From Streptomyces sp. P3 (lineage in GTDB: Bacteria; Actinomycetota; Actinomycetes; Streptomycetales; Streptomycetaceae), in assembly GCF_003032475.1 (NCBI RefSeq), contig NZ_CP028369.1, forward strand, positions 2,790,001 to 2,854,000: 64,000 nucleotides of DNA, given 5' to 3'. A program made the position numbers and the translations under genes. Below are positions 41,953-50,704 of the stretch, one piece after another. The notes beneath the pieces were generated by a model. That model made no database searches, had not been told where the DNA came from, and was given only the letters and a program-made list of their open reading frames with translations. Each line of letters starts with the position of its first letter. Positions within the stretch are counted from its first letter, which is position 1.

Positions 41953-42833
41953 GCAGGGTGAGCCTCGAGGGACAGGTCGCCGTCATCACCGGGGCCGCGC
42001 GCGGCGTGGGCGAACTGCTGGCCCGCAAACTCTCCGCGCGGGGCGCGAGGATCGCGCTGGTCGGTCTGGAGCCGGACGCGCTCAAGCAGGTCTCCGAGCG
42101 GCTGCACGGCGACAGCGACCACTGGTACGCCGACGTCACCGACCACGAGGCGATGGCCCGGGTCGCGGCGGAGGTGAAGGAACGCTTCGGCAAGGTGGAC
42201 ATCGTGGTCGCCAACGCGGGCGTGGCCAACGGCGGCCCGTTCGCCGACTCCGATCCGCAGTCCTGGCGGCGGGTCGTCGAGGTGAACCTGATCGGCTCGG
42301 CGGTCACCGGGCGAGCCTTCCTGCCGTTGCTCAGGGAGAGCCGCGGCTATCTCCTGCAGATCGCCTCGCTGGCCGCGGTCACCCCGGCGCCGATGATGAC
42401 GGCGTACTGCGCGTCCAAGGCGGGCGTGGAGGCGTACGCGCACTGCCTGCGCGCCGAAGTCGGCCACCAGGGCGTACGGGTGGGCGTCGGCTATCTGTCG
42501 TGGACCGACACCGACATGGTGCGCGGGGCCGATCAGGACGAGGTGATGCGGGAGTTGCGGCAGCGGCTGCCCTGGCCGGCGAACAAGACGTACCCGCTCG
42601 GCCCGGCCGTCGACCGGCTCGTGGCCGGCATCGAGCGGCGTGCGGCGCATGTGTACGGGCAGGGGTGGCTGCGCGGCATGCAGGGCGTGCGCGGATATCT
42701 GCCGGGTCTCATCGGGACGGTCGGACAGCGCGAGATGCGGCGGTTCGCGCCACGGCTGCAGGGGATGCGGACGGGGCTGGTGGGCGCGGGCGGCTCCGCC
42801 GACGAGGAGTCGAGGGCTACGCAGCGTAGTTGA
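41949..42833 (+). CDS. Short-chain dehydrogenase/reductase
   Basis: This 294-residue SDR has the cofactor site VAVITGAARGVGELLARKLSARGA (TGxxxGxG; residues 10-33), ADVTDHEAM, VANAGVANGG, and the catalytic IASLAAVTPAPMMTAYCASKAGVEAY (Ser, Tyr, Lys). The region after 195 is longer than in basic SDRs, as in the SadH-like group. It is the last gene of the coupled monooxygenase-hydrolase-SDR unit. It probably interconverts the alcohol and ketone that feed the monooxygenase. A 12-bp hairpin follows at 42868. Confidence 0.9.
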   Translation: MSRVSLEGQVAVITGAARGVGELLARKLSARGARIALVGLEPDALKQVSERLHGDSDHWYADVTDHEAMARVAAEVKERFGKVDIVVANAGVANGGPFADSDPQSWRRVVEVNLIGSAVTGRAFLPLLRESRGYLLQIASLAAVTPAPMMTAYCASKAGVEAYAHCLRAEVGHQGVRVGVGYLSWTDTDMVRGADQDEVMRELRQRLPWPANKTYPLGPAVDRLVAGIERRAAHVYGQGWLRGMQGVRGYLPGLIGTVGQREMRRFAPRLQGMRTGLVGAGGSADEESRATQRS

Positions 42834-42867
42834 TCGACATGCGTTCCGTGACCGCCCGTGTGAATCT

Positions 42868-42896
42868 GGTCGAGGCCCCACCACGGGGCCTCGACC
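42868..42896 (+). terminator. Perfect 12-bp hairpin after the SDR gene
   Basis: GGTCGAGGCCCC (42868-42879) and GGGGCCTCGACC (42885-42896) pair fully around ACCAC. It ends the operon and lies 30 bases before the start of the next small gene, so it might also act as a 5' leader structure. Confidence 0.7.
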
Positions 42897-42925
42897 CCCC
42901 TCATCTCCTACAGGAGTGAACCCAC

Positions 42926-43201
42926 ATGGGTATGAAGGACAAGTTCCAGGACCAGACCGAACAGTGGCAGCAGCAGGCCAAGCAGAAGGCCCAGCAGGCC
43001 AAGGAGCAGGTCCAGCAGCGCGGCGGCAAGCAGCGCCCGGGCGAGCGCCCCGGCGAGCGTCCCGCGGACCGCTCCGGCGACCGTCCGGGCGAGCGTCCGG
43101 GCGAGCGCTCCGGTCAGCGTCCCGGTGAGCGTCCCGGCCAGGACACCGAGCGGATGCGGCGCGAGGACGACGACCGTCTCGCGCACGACTACGACATGTA
43201 G
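42926..43201 (+). CDS. Small hydrophilic protein with PGER repeats
   Basis: This 91-residue protein starts with ATG after CAGGAG. The first 35 residues (KFQDQTEQWQQQAKQKAQQA, then KEQVQQ) are Gln/Lys-rich and should form an amphipathic or coiled helix. Residues 38-74 consist of PGER-type repeats (RPGERPGERPADRSGDRPGE and onward), encoded by a degenerate 12-bp DNA repeat. An acidic end DTERMRREDDDRLAHDYDM follows. No family is recognised; it resembles stress-type disordered proteins in composition. It has its own terminator. Confidence 0.7.
   Translation: MGMKDKFQDQTEQWQQQAKQKAQQAKEQVQQRGGKQRPGERPGERPADRSGDRPGERPGERSGQRPGERPGQDTERMRREDDDRLAHDYDM
43034..43140 (+). repeat. Degenerate 12-bp coding repeat (PGER units)
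   Basis: About nine units resembling CCGGGCGAGCGT or CCCGGCGAGCGC run in frame from 43034. Third-position changes between units suggest an old array kept at the protein level. Confidence 0.75.
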
Positions 43202-43232
43202 TCGCCGCTGACGAGCCGGCCCAGGCCGGCGA

Positions 43233-43266
43233 CTCGGGGCGCCCTTCTCCCAAGGGGCGCCCCGAG
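43233..43266. terminator. Hairpin between the small protein gene and tricorn gene
   Basis: CTCGGGGCGCCC (43233-43244) pairs with GGGCGCCCCGAG (43255-43266). It lies between convergent genes and can serve both. Confidence 0.8.
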
Positions 43267-43290
43267 CGCTTTCCGTCTCGGCTTTCCGTC

Positions 43291-46200
43291 TCAGCCTTCC
43301 GCGTCGCGCGGCGGCAGCCGCGGCCGGGACCGGTCGGGCACGCCGGTGAGGTCCGGCGGCGTCGCCGGGGGTGTGAGGGTGAGCAGGTCCAGGGCCAGCC
43401 GTACGGCGTCGTCGAGTTGGGCGTAGCGGCCCTCGGCCCAGTCGAGCGGGGTGCGCAGGGCCTCCAGGTCGGGGGTCACGCCCCGGTTCTCCACCGACCA
43501 GCCGTACGCGTCGAACCAGGCCGCGTTCATCGGGACGGTGATGACGGTGCCGTCGCCGAGCTGATGGCGGCCGGTCATGCCGACCACACCGCCCCAGGTG
43601 CGCTGGCCGACCACCGGGCCCAGTTTCAGCAGCTTGAAGGCGGCCGCGATCATGTCGCCGTCCGAGGAGGTCGCCTCGTCGGCGAGCGCCACCACCGGAC
43701 CTCGCGGCGCGTTCGAGGCGTATGACACCGGCTGGGCGTCGCGGGTGAGGTCCCAGCCGAGGATCGTGCGTGTCAGTTTCTCCACGACCAACTCACTGAT
43801 GTGGCCGCCCGCGTTGCCACGCACGTCCACGATCAGCGCGGGTCTGGAGACCTCCATGCGCAGGTCGCGGTTGAACTGGGCCCAGCCCGAGCCGCCCATG
43901 TCGGGGATGTGCAGGTAGCCGCAGCGGCCGCCGCTCAACTCGCGGACGACGGCCCGGCGTTTGGCGACCCAGTCCTGGTAGCGCAGGGGGCGTTCGTCGA
44001 CGAGCGGGACGACGGCGACCCGCCGCGCGCGGCCCGCCTCGCCTTCGGCCGGGGCGAAGGTCAGCTCGACCGTGGTGCCGCCGGCCCCGGCCAGCAGCGG
44101 GTACGGGCCGGTCACCGGATCGACCGCCCGGCCGTCGACGTGGGTGAGCACCGCGCCCTCGCGGATGCCGGTGCCGGCCAGCGGCGAGCGGGCCTTGGAG
44201 TCGGAGGAGTCGCCGGGCAGGATCCGGCGGACGGTCCAACCGGCTTCCCGGCGGACGAGGTTGGCGCCGAGCAGGCCCTGGAGGCGCTGGTAGTGCGGCG
44301 GTCCCTCGTTGCGGCGGGCGGCGGTGACATAGGCGTGGGAGGTGCCGAGTTCGCCCAGCACCTCGCGCAGCAGGTCCGCGAACTCGTCGGGGGAAGCGAC
44401 GCGTTCGACGAGCGGGCGGTACTGGTCGAGCACCGCGCCCCAGTCGATGCCGCACATTCCGGGGTCCCAGAAGTAGGCGCGGATCAGCCGGCCGGCCTCC
44501 TCGTACGCCTGTCGCCATTCGGCGCCGGGGTCCACCTCGTGCAGGATGCGCCGCAGGTCGATCCAGACGGTGGAGTCGGGGTCACCGGTCTCGGCCGAGG
44601 GCACCGCCCGCAGGTCGCCCTCGTCGACGACGACCAGCCGGGTGCCGTCACCGCTGAGCGCGAACCAGTCGAGGTGGTCGACGAGTTCGGACCTCCTGGC
44701 CTTGCCGATGCTGAAGTGCTCCAGCGTCGGACGGCCGCTGGTGTCGTCCGGGTTCGCGAACGTCTCGCCCAGCGCGCCGGAGATCGGCCAGCGCAGCCAC
44801 ACCAGTCCGCCGCCCGCGACCGGGTGCAGGGCGGAGTACTTGGACGCCGGCACGGGGAAGGGGGTGACCCGGCTCTCCAGCCCTTCGGCCTCGACGGTCA
44901 CGGTCCCGTCGCCGGTCTCACCGCCCTCGCCGTCCTGCAGCGGGTCCAGTCCGCCGGCGGCCGGACGGCCTTCGGGGGTCAGTGCGAAGGGCGAGGGGGT
45001 GGCGGAGGACAGCGGCACCAGGTAGGGGCGGCAGCCCAGCGGGAAGGACAGGTCGCCGGTGTGCACGTCGTACACCGGGTCGAAGCCGCGCCAGGACAGG
45101 AACGCGAGGTAGCGGCCGTCCCGGGTGAAGACCGGGTTCTCGTCCTCGAACCGTCCGTCGGTGACGTCGACGATCAGCCGTTCGCCGTTCGCCACGCCGG
45201 GCACGCGGGCCATCTTGATCTGCCGCAGGGAGCGCCCGATGCCCGGGTGCGACCAGGTCAGCCAGCTGCCGTCCGGCGAGAACGCCAGGTCGCGGACGGG
45301 ACCGTTGACCGAGGCGATCAGCTCGGTGACCACGTCGGCGGCGGCCTGCGCGGGGGAGCCGACTGCGGGGTCCTCGCGCACGTCGACGAGCAGCAGCCGG
45401 CCGTCGTGCGAGGCGATCGCCAGCCGTTCGCCCTCAGGGTCGGACACCATCTCGAGGACCCGTCCGAGCGTCCCGGAGACCGGCCTGCGCGGTGCGCGGT
45501 CGCCGCTGGCGCGCGGCAGGCAGGCGATCTCGACGGCGTCCTCGCCCTCCGCGTCGGTGATGTAGGCGACCTGGCCGCCCGAGCCGAGCATCTCCGGCAG
45601 CCGCACCCGCACCCCGGGCGTGTCGGTGATCGTCCGGGCGGGCCCGTCCCGGTGGGTCAGCCAGTAGAGGCTGCCGCGGACGACGACGGCGCTCGCGCGT
45701 CCCGTCTCGTCGACGGAGATGCCGTCCACGTGCTGGGCGGCCGGGATCTGGTACGGCCGCCGCCCGGCCCGCGGCCCGCCGAGGCGCACGTCGAGGCGGC
45801 GCGGCACGGAGCCGGCGGCCAGGTCGTCGACGATCCACAGCTCGCCGGCGCACTGGTAGACGACGCGGGTGCCGTCGCCGGCGGCGTGCCGGGCGTAGAA
45901 GGCGTCGTGGTCGGTGTGCCGGCGCAGGTCGGAGCCGTCGTGGGCGCAGGAGTACAGGTTGCCGACGCCCTCGTGGTCGGAGAGGAAGGCGATGCGGTCG
46001 CCGACGAAGAGCGGGCAGGCGAGGTGCCCGTCGAGGCCTTCCAGCAGCCGCCGTCCGTGCAGCCACAGGCGGCCGGTGGCGCCGCCCCGGTAGCGCTTCC
46101 AGCCGGCCGGTTCGTGCGGGGGAGTGCCGGTGAGCAGGAGGGTGCGGCGCTCGCCGTCGACGTCGGACACCTGGAGGTCGGAGACCGGGCCCCAGGGGAG

Positions 46201-46596
46201 CTTGTGGCCGGGTGAGCCGTCGGTGGGGACCTTGTAGGACCAGGTGAAGTAGGAGAACGGCTCGCCGTGGGAGGCGACGGCGAGGATGTCGGCGTTCCCG
46301 TCCGGGTCGGGGGGCGTCCAGCCGCGGACCTGGGTGTCGGAGCTGCCCCAGTAGGTGAGGCGCCGCCCCGGACCGCCGTCCACCGGGACCACGTGGATCT
46401 CCGGGACCAGGCTGCGCCAGCTCGTGTACGCGATGAGGCGGCCGTCGGGGGAGAAGCGGGGGTGTCCGGCCTTGGTGCGGTCGACGGTGAGCCGCCAGGC
46501 CCGTCCGGGGTCGTCGAGGGGGGTCAGCCAGAGGTCGTCCTCGGCCACGAAGCACAACAGGTCACCGCTGAGATGGGGCAGACGCAGATAGCTCAC
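43291..46596 (-). CDS. Tricorn protease homologue
   Basis: This 1101-residue protein has tricorn length. It starts with GTG 46596 at SYLRLPHLSGDLLCFVAEDDLWL, the start of the six-blade propeller (about 1-300), followed by a seven-blade propeller (about 310-650). A helical segment, a PDZ domain (about 760-850) and the C-terminal serine-protease core follow. ELGTSHAYV holds the likely catalytic His and ADEATSSDGDMIAAAFK (near residue 970) the nucleophile Ser. It should degrade peptides in the cytoplasm downstream of the proteasome. GGGGAG touches the start codon, an unusually short spacing. Confidence 0.92.
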   Translation of the reverse strand: MSYLRLPHLSGDLLCFVAEDDLWLTPLDDPGRAWRLTVDRTKAGHPRFSPDGRLIAYTSWRSLVPEIHVVPVDGGPGRRLTYWGSSDTQVRGWTPPDPDGNADILAVASHGEPFSYFTWSYKVPTDGSPGHKLPWGPVSDLQVSDVDGERRTLLLTGTPPHEPAGWKRYRGGATGRLWLHGRRLLEGLDGHLACPLFVGDRIAFLSDHEGVGNLYSCAHDGSDLRRHTDHDAFYARHAAGDGTRVVYQCAGELWIVDDLAAGSVPRRLDVRLGGPRAGRRPYQIPAAQHVDGISVDETGRASAVVVRGSLYWLTHRDGPARTITDTPGVRVRLPEMLGSGGQVAYITDAEGEDAVEIACLPRASGDRAPRRPVSGTLGRVLEMVSDPEGERLAIASHDGRLLLVDVREDPAVGSPAQAAADVVTELIASVNGPVRDLAFSPDGSWLTWSHPGIGRSLRQIKMARVPGVANGERLIVDVTDGRFEDENPVFTRDGRYLAFLSWRGFDPVYDVHTGDLSFPLGCRPYLVPLSSATPSPFALTPEGRPAAGGLDPLQDGEGGETGDGTVTVEAEGLESRVTPFPVPASKYSALHPVAGGGLVWLRWPISGALGETFANPDDTSGRPTLEHFSIGKARRSELVDHLDWFALSGDGTRLVVVDEGDLRAVPSAETGDPDSTVWIDLRRILHEVDPGAEWRQAYEEAGRLIRAYFWDPGMCGIDWGAVLDQYRPLVERVASPDEFADLLREVLGELGTSHAYVTAARRNEGPPHYQRLQGLLGANLVRREAGWTVRRILPGDSSDSKARSPLAGTGIREGAVLTHVDGRAVDPVTGPYPLLAGAGGTTVELTFAPAEGEAGRARRVAVVPLVDERPLRYQDWVAKRRAVVRELSGGRCGYLHIPDMGGSGWAQFNRDLRMEVSRPALIVDVRGNAGGHISELVVEKLTRTILGWDLTRDAQPVSYASNAPRGPVVALADEATSSDGDMIAAAFKLLKLGPVVGQRTWGGVVGMTGRHQLGDGTVITVPMNAAWFDAYGWSVENRGVTPDLEALRTPLDWAEGRYAQLDDAVRLALDLLTLTPPATPPDLTGVPDRSRPRLPPRDAEG

Positions 46597-46713
46597 CTCC
46601 CCATGCTTTTCCGGGGGATGGACCGGAGCAACTTATGACAAAAGCGCGTCGCGGACGATCATGTGGCGATCACCGGAAGGCCGGGTGGGTGCCCGGGTGA
46701 GCGAGGACACGTA

Positions 46714-46726
46714 CGAAACTGTTTCG
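46714..46726. promoter_or_regulatory. Palindrome CGAAAC-T-GTTTCG before tetR/MMPL
   Basis: A perfect 13-bp inverted repeat followed by a further TTTCG lies 77 bases before the ATG of the TetR gene. A/T-rich GAAAC/GTTTC cores are frequent in TetR sites controlling exporters. A likely autoregulatory operator. Confidence 0.55.
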
Positions 46727-46802
46727 TTTCGCGACGGGATGCGCTACATTCGGCGTGTGCGAACAGGAGACTGTGGCGGTGCGGAGTGGGAAGGTGAGCG
46801 CA

Positions 46803-47411
46803 ATGACCGAGGTCGCAACGGCGCGTCGTAGCCGCATCACTCCCGAGCGCGAGGCCGAGCTGTACGAGGCCGTCCTCGAACTCCTCCGCGAAGTCGGCTA
46901 CGACGCCCTCACCATGGACGCCGTCGCCGCCCGCACCAGGTCCAGCAAGGCGACGCTCTACCGCCAGTGGGGCGGCAAGCCCGAGCTGGTGGCCAAGGCG
47001 GTCCGGCACGGCAAGCCGGGCGGCTCCCTCGGCGCGATCGACACCGGGTCGCTCAGAGGCGACATGCACGCTCTCACCCTGCGTTCGGACGACTGCCAGA
47101 TGGAGCAGAACTCCGCACTCATGCGAGGGCTGGCCATGGCCGTCCACGACAACCCGGACCTGCTGAAGGCGTTCAAGGAACACCTCGTCGAACCGGAGCT
47201 GGCCGAGTTCCGGCGGGTGCTGTCACGGGCGATCGACCGGGGGGAAGTCCGCGCGGACAACCCCGCGACCGAGTTCGTGATGCACATGATGATCGGGGCG
47301 TTCGCGGCCCGGACGCTGCTCGACGAGCAGCCCCCTACGCAGGACTTCCTCCTCTCGTACATCGACGCCGTGGTGCTCCCCGCCCTCTGCGCGCCGAACC
47401 CCACCACCTGA
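46803..47411 (+). CDS. TetR-family regulator of the MMPL exporter
   Basis: This is a 202-residue protein from ATG 46803. The HTH is ELYEAVLELLREVGYDALTMDAVAARTRSSKATLYRQWGGKPELVAKAV (residues 20-68), and a TetR_C-type domain follows with FRRVLSRAIDRGEVRADNPATEF. The MMPL exporter gene starts 147 bases downstream on the same strand, so the two probably form a repressor-pump unit with the palindrome upstream. Confidence 0.9.
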   Translation: MTEVATARRSRITPEREAELYEAVLELLREVGYDALTMDAVAARTRSSKATLYRQWGGKPELVAKAVRHGKPGGSLGAIDTGSLRGDMHALTLRSDDCQMEQNSALMRGLAMAVHDNPDLLKAFKEHLVEPELAEFRRVLSRAIDRGEVRADNPATEFVMHMMIGAFAARTLLDEQPPTQDFLLSYIDAVVLPALCAPNPTT

Positions 47412-47558
47412 CCGTCCCCACGGTCCGCCCCACCTGACGTCACCGCTCGGTCGTCGGGCCGATCACCCCTGCCTCCCCGCCGGGTTGGTCAACCCTGCCC
47501 CCGGTGCCGCGCCGTAACCGCGGCCCCTACACCACGACCTGACCGGGAGTACGCCTCC

Positions 47559-49769
47559 GTGGCCACGTTCCTCTATCGACTCGGCCGGCTCGCCTTCCGC
47601 CGCCGCCACTTCGTCGCCCTCATGTGGGTCGCGCTGCTGACCCTCGCCGGCGTCGGCGCCGCCTCCGCGCCCGCCGCCGGGACGACCTCCTTCTCCATAC
47701 CGGGAGTCGAGGCCCAGAAGGCCTTCGACCTGCTGGAACAGCGCTTCCCCGGAGCCAGTGCCGACGGCGGGACCGGGCGCGTCGTCTTCAAGGCGCCCGA
47801 CGGCCAGAAGATGACCGATCCCGCCAACAGGGCGACCGTCGACAGGACGGTCAAGGCCCTGCGTGACGGCTCCGAGGTCACCTCCGTCACCGACCCCTTC
47901 ACGACGAACGCCGTGAGCAAGGACGGGACGGTCGCCTACACCTCCGTCAAGTACGACGTCCCCGGCATGGAGCTGCAGGACTCGACGCGGGACGCCCTCG
48001 AGGCGGCCGGCGACACGGCCCGGGCCACCGGACTGACCGTCGACGTCGGAGGCGACGCCCTCCAGGTCGCGGCCGAACCCGGTGCGATCGGCGAGGTCGT
48101 CGGTCTCGCGATCGCCGCCGTGGTCCTCGTCCTCACCCTGGGCTCGCTGGTCGCGGCCGGGCTGCCGCTGCTCACCGCGATCGTCGGCGTCGGCATCGGC
48201 GTCTCGACCATCACCGTCCTCGCCAAGGCGCTCGACCTCGGCGACACCACCTCCACCCTCGCGTTGATGATCGGCCTCGCGGTCGGCATCGACTACGCGT
48301 TGTTCATCGTCTCCCGCTACCGCAGCGAGCTCGCCGAGGGCCGGGACCGCGAGGAGGCGGTCGGCCGCGCCACCGGCACCGCCGGCTCGGCCGTCGTCTT
48401 CGCCGGCCTCACGGTCGTCATCGCCCTGGCCGGCCTCGCGGTCGTCGACGTGCCGATGCTGACCAAGATGGGCCTCGCCGCGGCGGGCACGGTCGTGGTC
48501 GCCGTCCTCATCGCGCTGACCATGATCCCGGCGCTGCTCGGCTATGCGGGCGGCAAGGTCAGGGCCACCGGCGAGAAGCGCAGGCCGGCCGCCGCGAAGG
48601 GCGATCAGGGCGAGCGGACCAAGCCCGGCCCGGGCGTCCGCTGGGCGAGCTTCGTCATCCGCCGTCCGGCCGCCGTGCTGCTGCTCGGCGTGGTCGGTCT
48701 CGGCGCGATCGCCGTCCCGGCCACCCAGCTGGAGCTGGGTCTGCCCGACGACGGCTCGCAGCCGACGTCGACGACGCAGCGCCGGGCCTACGACCTGCTG
48801 TCGGAAGGCTTCGGCCCGGGATTCAACGGCCCTCTGATGATCGTGGTCGACGCCGCGGACAGCGACGACCCCAAGGCCGCGGCCGCCTCGGTGACCGACG
48901 GGATCAAGAAGCTCGGGGACGTCGCGACGGTCACCCCGGCGATGTTCAACAAGGCCGGCGACACCGCCACCATCACCGTGATCCCCGGCTCCAAGCCGTC
49001 CTCGACCCGGACCGAGGACCTGGTGCACGCCATCCGTGACCAGGGCGCCGACGTCAGGGCCGACACCGGTGCGCAGGTGCTGGTCACCGGCACCACCGCG
49101 ATGAACATCGACTTCTCGCAGAAGCTCAACGACGCGCTGATCCCGTATCTGGGCCTGGTCGTCGGCCTGGCGTTCCTGCTGCTGATCGTGGTCTTCCGCT
49201 CCCTCCTGGTCCCGCTGAAGGCGGCCCTCGGCTTCCTGCTCAGCGTGCTGGCCGCGCTCGGCGCCGTGGTCGCGGTCTTCCAGTGGGGCTGGCTCGGCGG
49301 CCTGATCGGCGTCGAGGAGACCGGCCCGATCATGTCGATGACGCCGATCTTCATGGTGGGCGTGGTCTTCGGCCTCGCGATGGACTACGAGGTGTTCCTC
49401 GTGACCCGGATGCGGGAGGCGTACGTCCACGGCGAGAGCCCGAGCCAGGCCATCGTCACCGGCTTCCGGCACAGCGCCAAGGTGGTGGTCGCCGCCGCGA
49501 TCATCATGATGGCCGTGTTCGGCGGCTTCATCAGCTCCAGCGAGGCCATCATCAAGACGATCGGCTTCGGCCTCGCGATCGCCGTCTTCTTCGACGCGTT
49601 CGTGGTCCGCATGGCGATCGTCCCGGCGGTGCTCGCGCTGCTCGGGAAGAAGGCCTGGTGGCTGCCGAAGTGGCTGGACCGCGCCCTGCCCGACGTGGAC
49701 GTCGAGGGAGAGGGACTGCGCACCCCCTCCGACGCGGGCGACGAGAACCGCGAACCGGTCCGCGTCTGA
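47559..49769 (+). CDS. MMPL-family RND exporter
   Basis: This 736-residue membrane protein has two MMPL repeats. TM1 is followed by an extracytoplasmic domain (about 45-175) and TM2-6 with GLAVGIDYALFIVSRYRSEL (the conserved GxxxDY). After 365 comes the second half, with VFGLAMDYEVFLVTRMREAYV near 605. The Asp-Tyr pairs are the proton-relay residues of the family. MMPL proteins export lipids, pigments or siderophores. The start is GTG 47559 with GGGAG ten bases upstream. Paired with the upstream tetR; a T-tract terminator follows. Confidence 0.92.
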   Translation: MATFLYRLGRLAFRRRHFVALMWVALLTLAGVGAASAPAAGTTSFSIPGVEAQKAFDLLEQRFPGASADGGTGRVVFKAPDGQKMTDPANRATVDRTVKALRDGSEVTSVTDPFTTNAVSKDGTVAYTSVKYDVPGMELQDSTRDALEAAGDTARATGLTVDVGGDALQVAAEPGAIGEVVGLAIAAVVLVLTLGSLVAAGLPLLTAIVGVGIGVSTITVLAKALDLGDTTSTLALMIGLAVGIDYALFIVSRYRSELAEGRDREEAVGRATGTAGSAVVFAGLTVVIALAGLAVVDVPMLTKMGLAAAGTVVVAVLIALTMIPALLGYAGGKVRATGEKRRPAAAKGDQGERTKPGPGVRWASFVIRRPAAVLLLGVVGLGAIAVPATQLELGLPDDGSQPTSTTQRRAYDLLSEGFGPGFNGPLMIVVDAADSDDPKAAAASVTDGIKKLGDVATVTPAMFNKAGDTATITVIPGSKPSSTRTEDLVHAIRDQGADVRADTGAQVLVTGTTAMNIDFSQKLNDALIPYLGLVVGLAFLLLIVVFRSLLVPLKAALGFLLSVLAALGAVVAVFQWGWLGGLIGVEETGPIMSMTPIFMVGVVFGLAMDYEVFLVTRMREAYVHGESPSQAIVTGFRHSAKVVVAAAIIMMAVFGGFISSSEAIIKTIGFGLAIAVFFDAFVVRMAIVPAVLALLGKKAWWLPKWLDRALPDVDVEGEGLRTPSDAGDENREPVRV

Positions 49770-49792
49770 CGCGTCGGACCGTCCGAAAGACC

Positions 49793-49841
49793 GCCGGTGA
49801 GGGCTCCGTGGGGACGGGGCGCCCTCACCGGCCTTTTTCTT
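49793..49841 (+). terminator. Intrinsic terminator after the MMPL gene
   Basis: GCCGGTGAGGGC (49793-49804) pairs with GCCCTCACCGGC (49821-49832) and is followed by CTTTTTCTT. This is a classical rho-independent terminator with a U tract, rare in this genome. Confidence 0.92.
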
Positions 49842-50077
49842 CGCGGCCCGCTCTGTGACCCACTATCGGGTGACGGCCTCAGGCGCGCGGGCCGCGCGGG
49901 GCCGGTGGCCCAACGGGTCCGGTGTGTTCAGGACATAGATGGACATGGAAGGCTACTGTCACCGGAATGTGCATGATTCGTAACGTGCAGTGGTATTGAG
50001 CCACTTGGGGCGGGCCGGCTGGGCCAATCTGGTTCTGCGGCCGAGGGGCCGCACACCGCACCAAGCAAGGAGACCTT
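49842..50077. other. Promoter region of the lamin-tail gene
   Basis: The region 49920-50000 is less GC-rich (GGACATAGATGGACATGGAAGG, GTGCATGATTCGTAACGTGC) and must hold the promoter. AAGGAG at 50067 is the ribosome site of the next gene. No other gene is seen. Confidence 0.5.
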
Positions 50078-50617
50078 GTGTCCGTTTCCTCTGTTTCCGC
50101 CCGTCGTCTCACCGCCGTCGCGATCGTCGCCGCCGCTGTGACCGGGGCGGCGACACTGCCGGCGTCGGCCACCGCGACCTCGCGTCCGAACCGGCCGCAG
50201 GTCGAGATCAGCGCAGTGCACTACGACGCCCCGGGTCGCGACGACCGCTCGGCCTTCTCCCTGAACAAGGAGTGGGTGGAGCTCACCAACACCACCCGTC
50301 ACGCCGTCAACCTGGACGGGTGGACGCTCTCCGACGACCGCGGCGACAAGTACACCTTCCGCCACTACCGCCTGGCCCCGCGCTCCACGGTGCGCGTCCA
50401 CACCGGCATCGGCCGCGACACCCGCAGCGACCTGTACCAGGACCGCCGTCGCGAGGTGTGGGACAACCGCTCCGACACCGCCACCCTGCGCGACGACCAC
50501 GGCCGCCGCGTGGACCAGGAGTCCTGGGGCCACAACCGTCACCACGGCGACGACCGCCACCACGGCCACGACCGCCACCACGGCGACGACCGCCGCCACG
50601 GCCACGACCACCGCTGA
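50078..50617 (+). CDS. Secreted lamin-tail-domain protein with His/Asp-rich tail
   Basis: This 179-residue exported protein starts with GTG five bases after AAGGAG. Residues 1-32 form a signal peptide ending in ASA. A lamin-tail (LTD) beta domain follows: VEISAVHYDAPGRDDRSAFSLNKEWVELTNTTRHAVNLDGWTLSDDRGDKYTF. DTATLRDDHGRRVDQESWGH ends the domain. The last 25 residues repeat HHGDDR/HHGHDR units and look able to bind metal. LTD proteins in bacteria are often extracellular or linked to nucleases; no nuclease domain is present here. Confidence 0.85.
   Translation: MSVSSVSARRLTAVAIVAAAVTGAATLPASATATSRPNRPQVEISAVHYDAPGRDDRSAFSLNKEWVELTNTTRHAVNLDGWTLSDDRGDKYTFRHYRLAPRSTVRVHTGIGRDTRSDLYQDRRREVWDNRSDTATLRDDHGRRVDQESWGHNRHHGDDRHHGHDRHHGDDRRHGHDHR
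50540..50614 (+). repeat. 18-bp repeat encoding the HHGDDR/HHGHDR tail
   Basis: Four units (50540, 50558, 50576, 50594) of CACCACGGCGACGACCGC or close variants run in frame to the stop codon. Each encodes six residues rich in His and Asp. Confidence 0.85.
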
Positions 50618-50704
50618 CCCGGCCCCACCACGCGCGGCGCGCCCGACCCCTTGCGGGGCGGGCGCGTCGCCATGTCATGCCGCGGACCCTCCCGCGGCCG
50701 GTGC

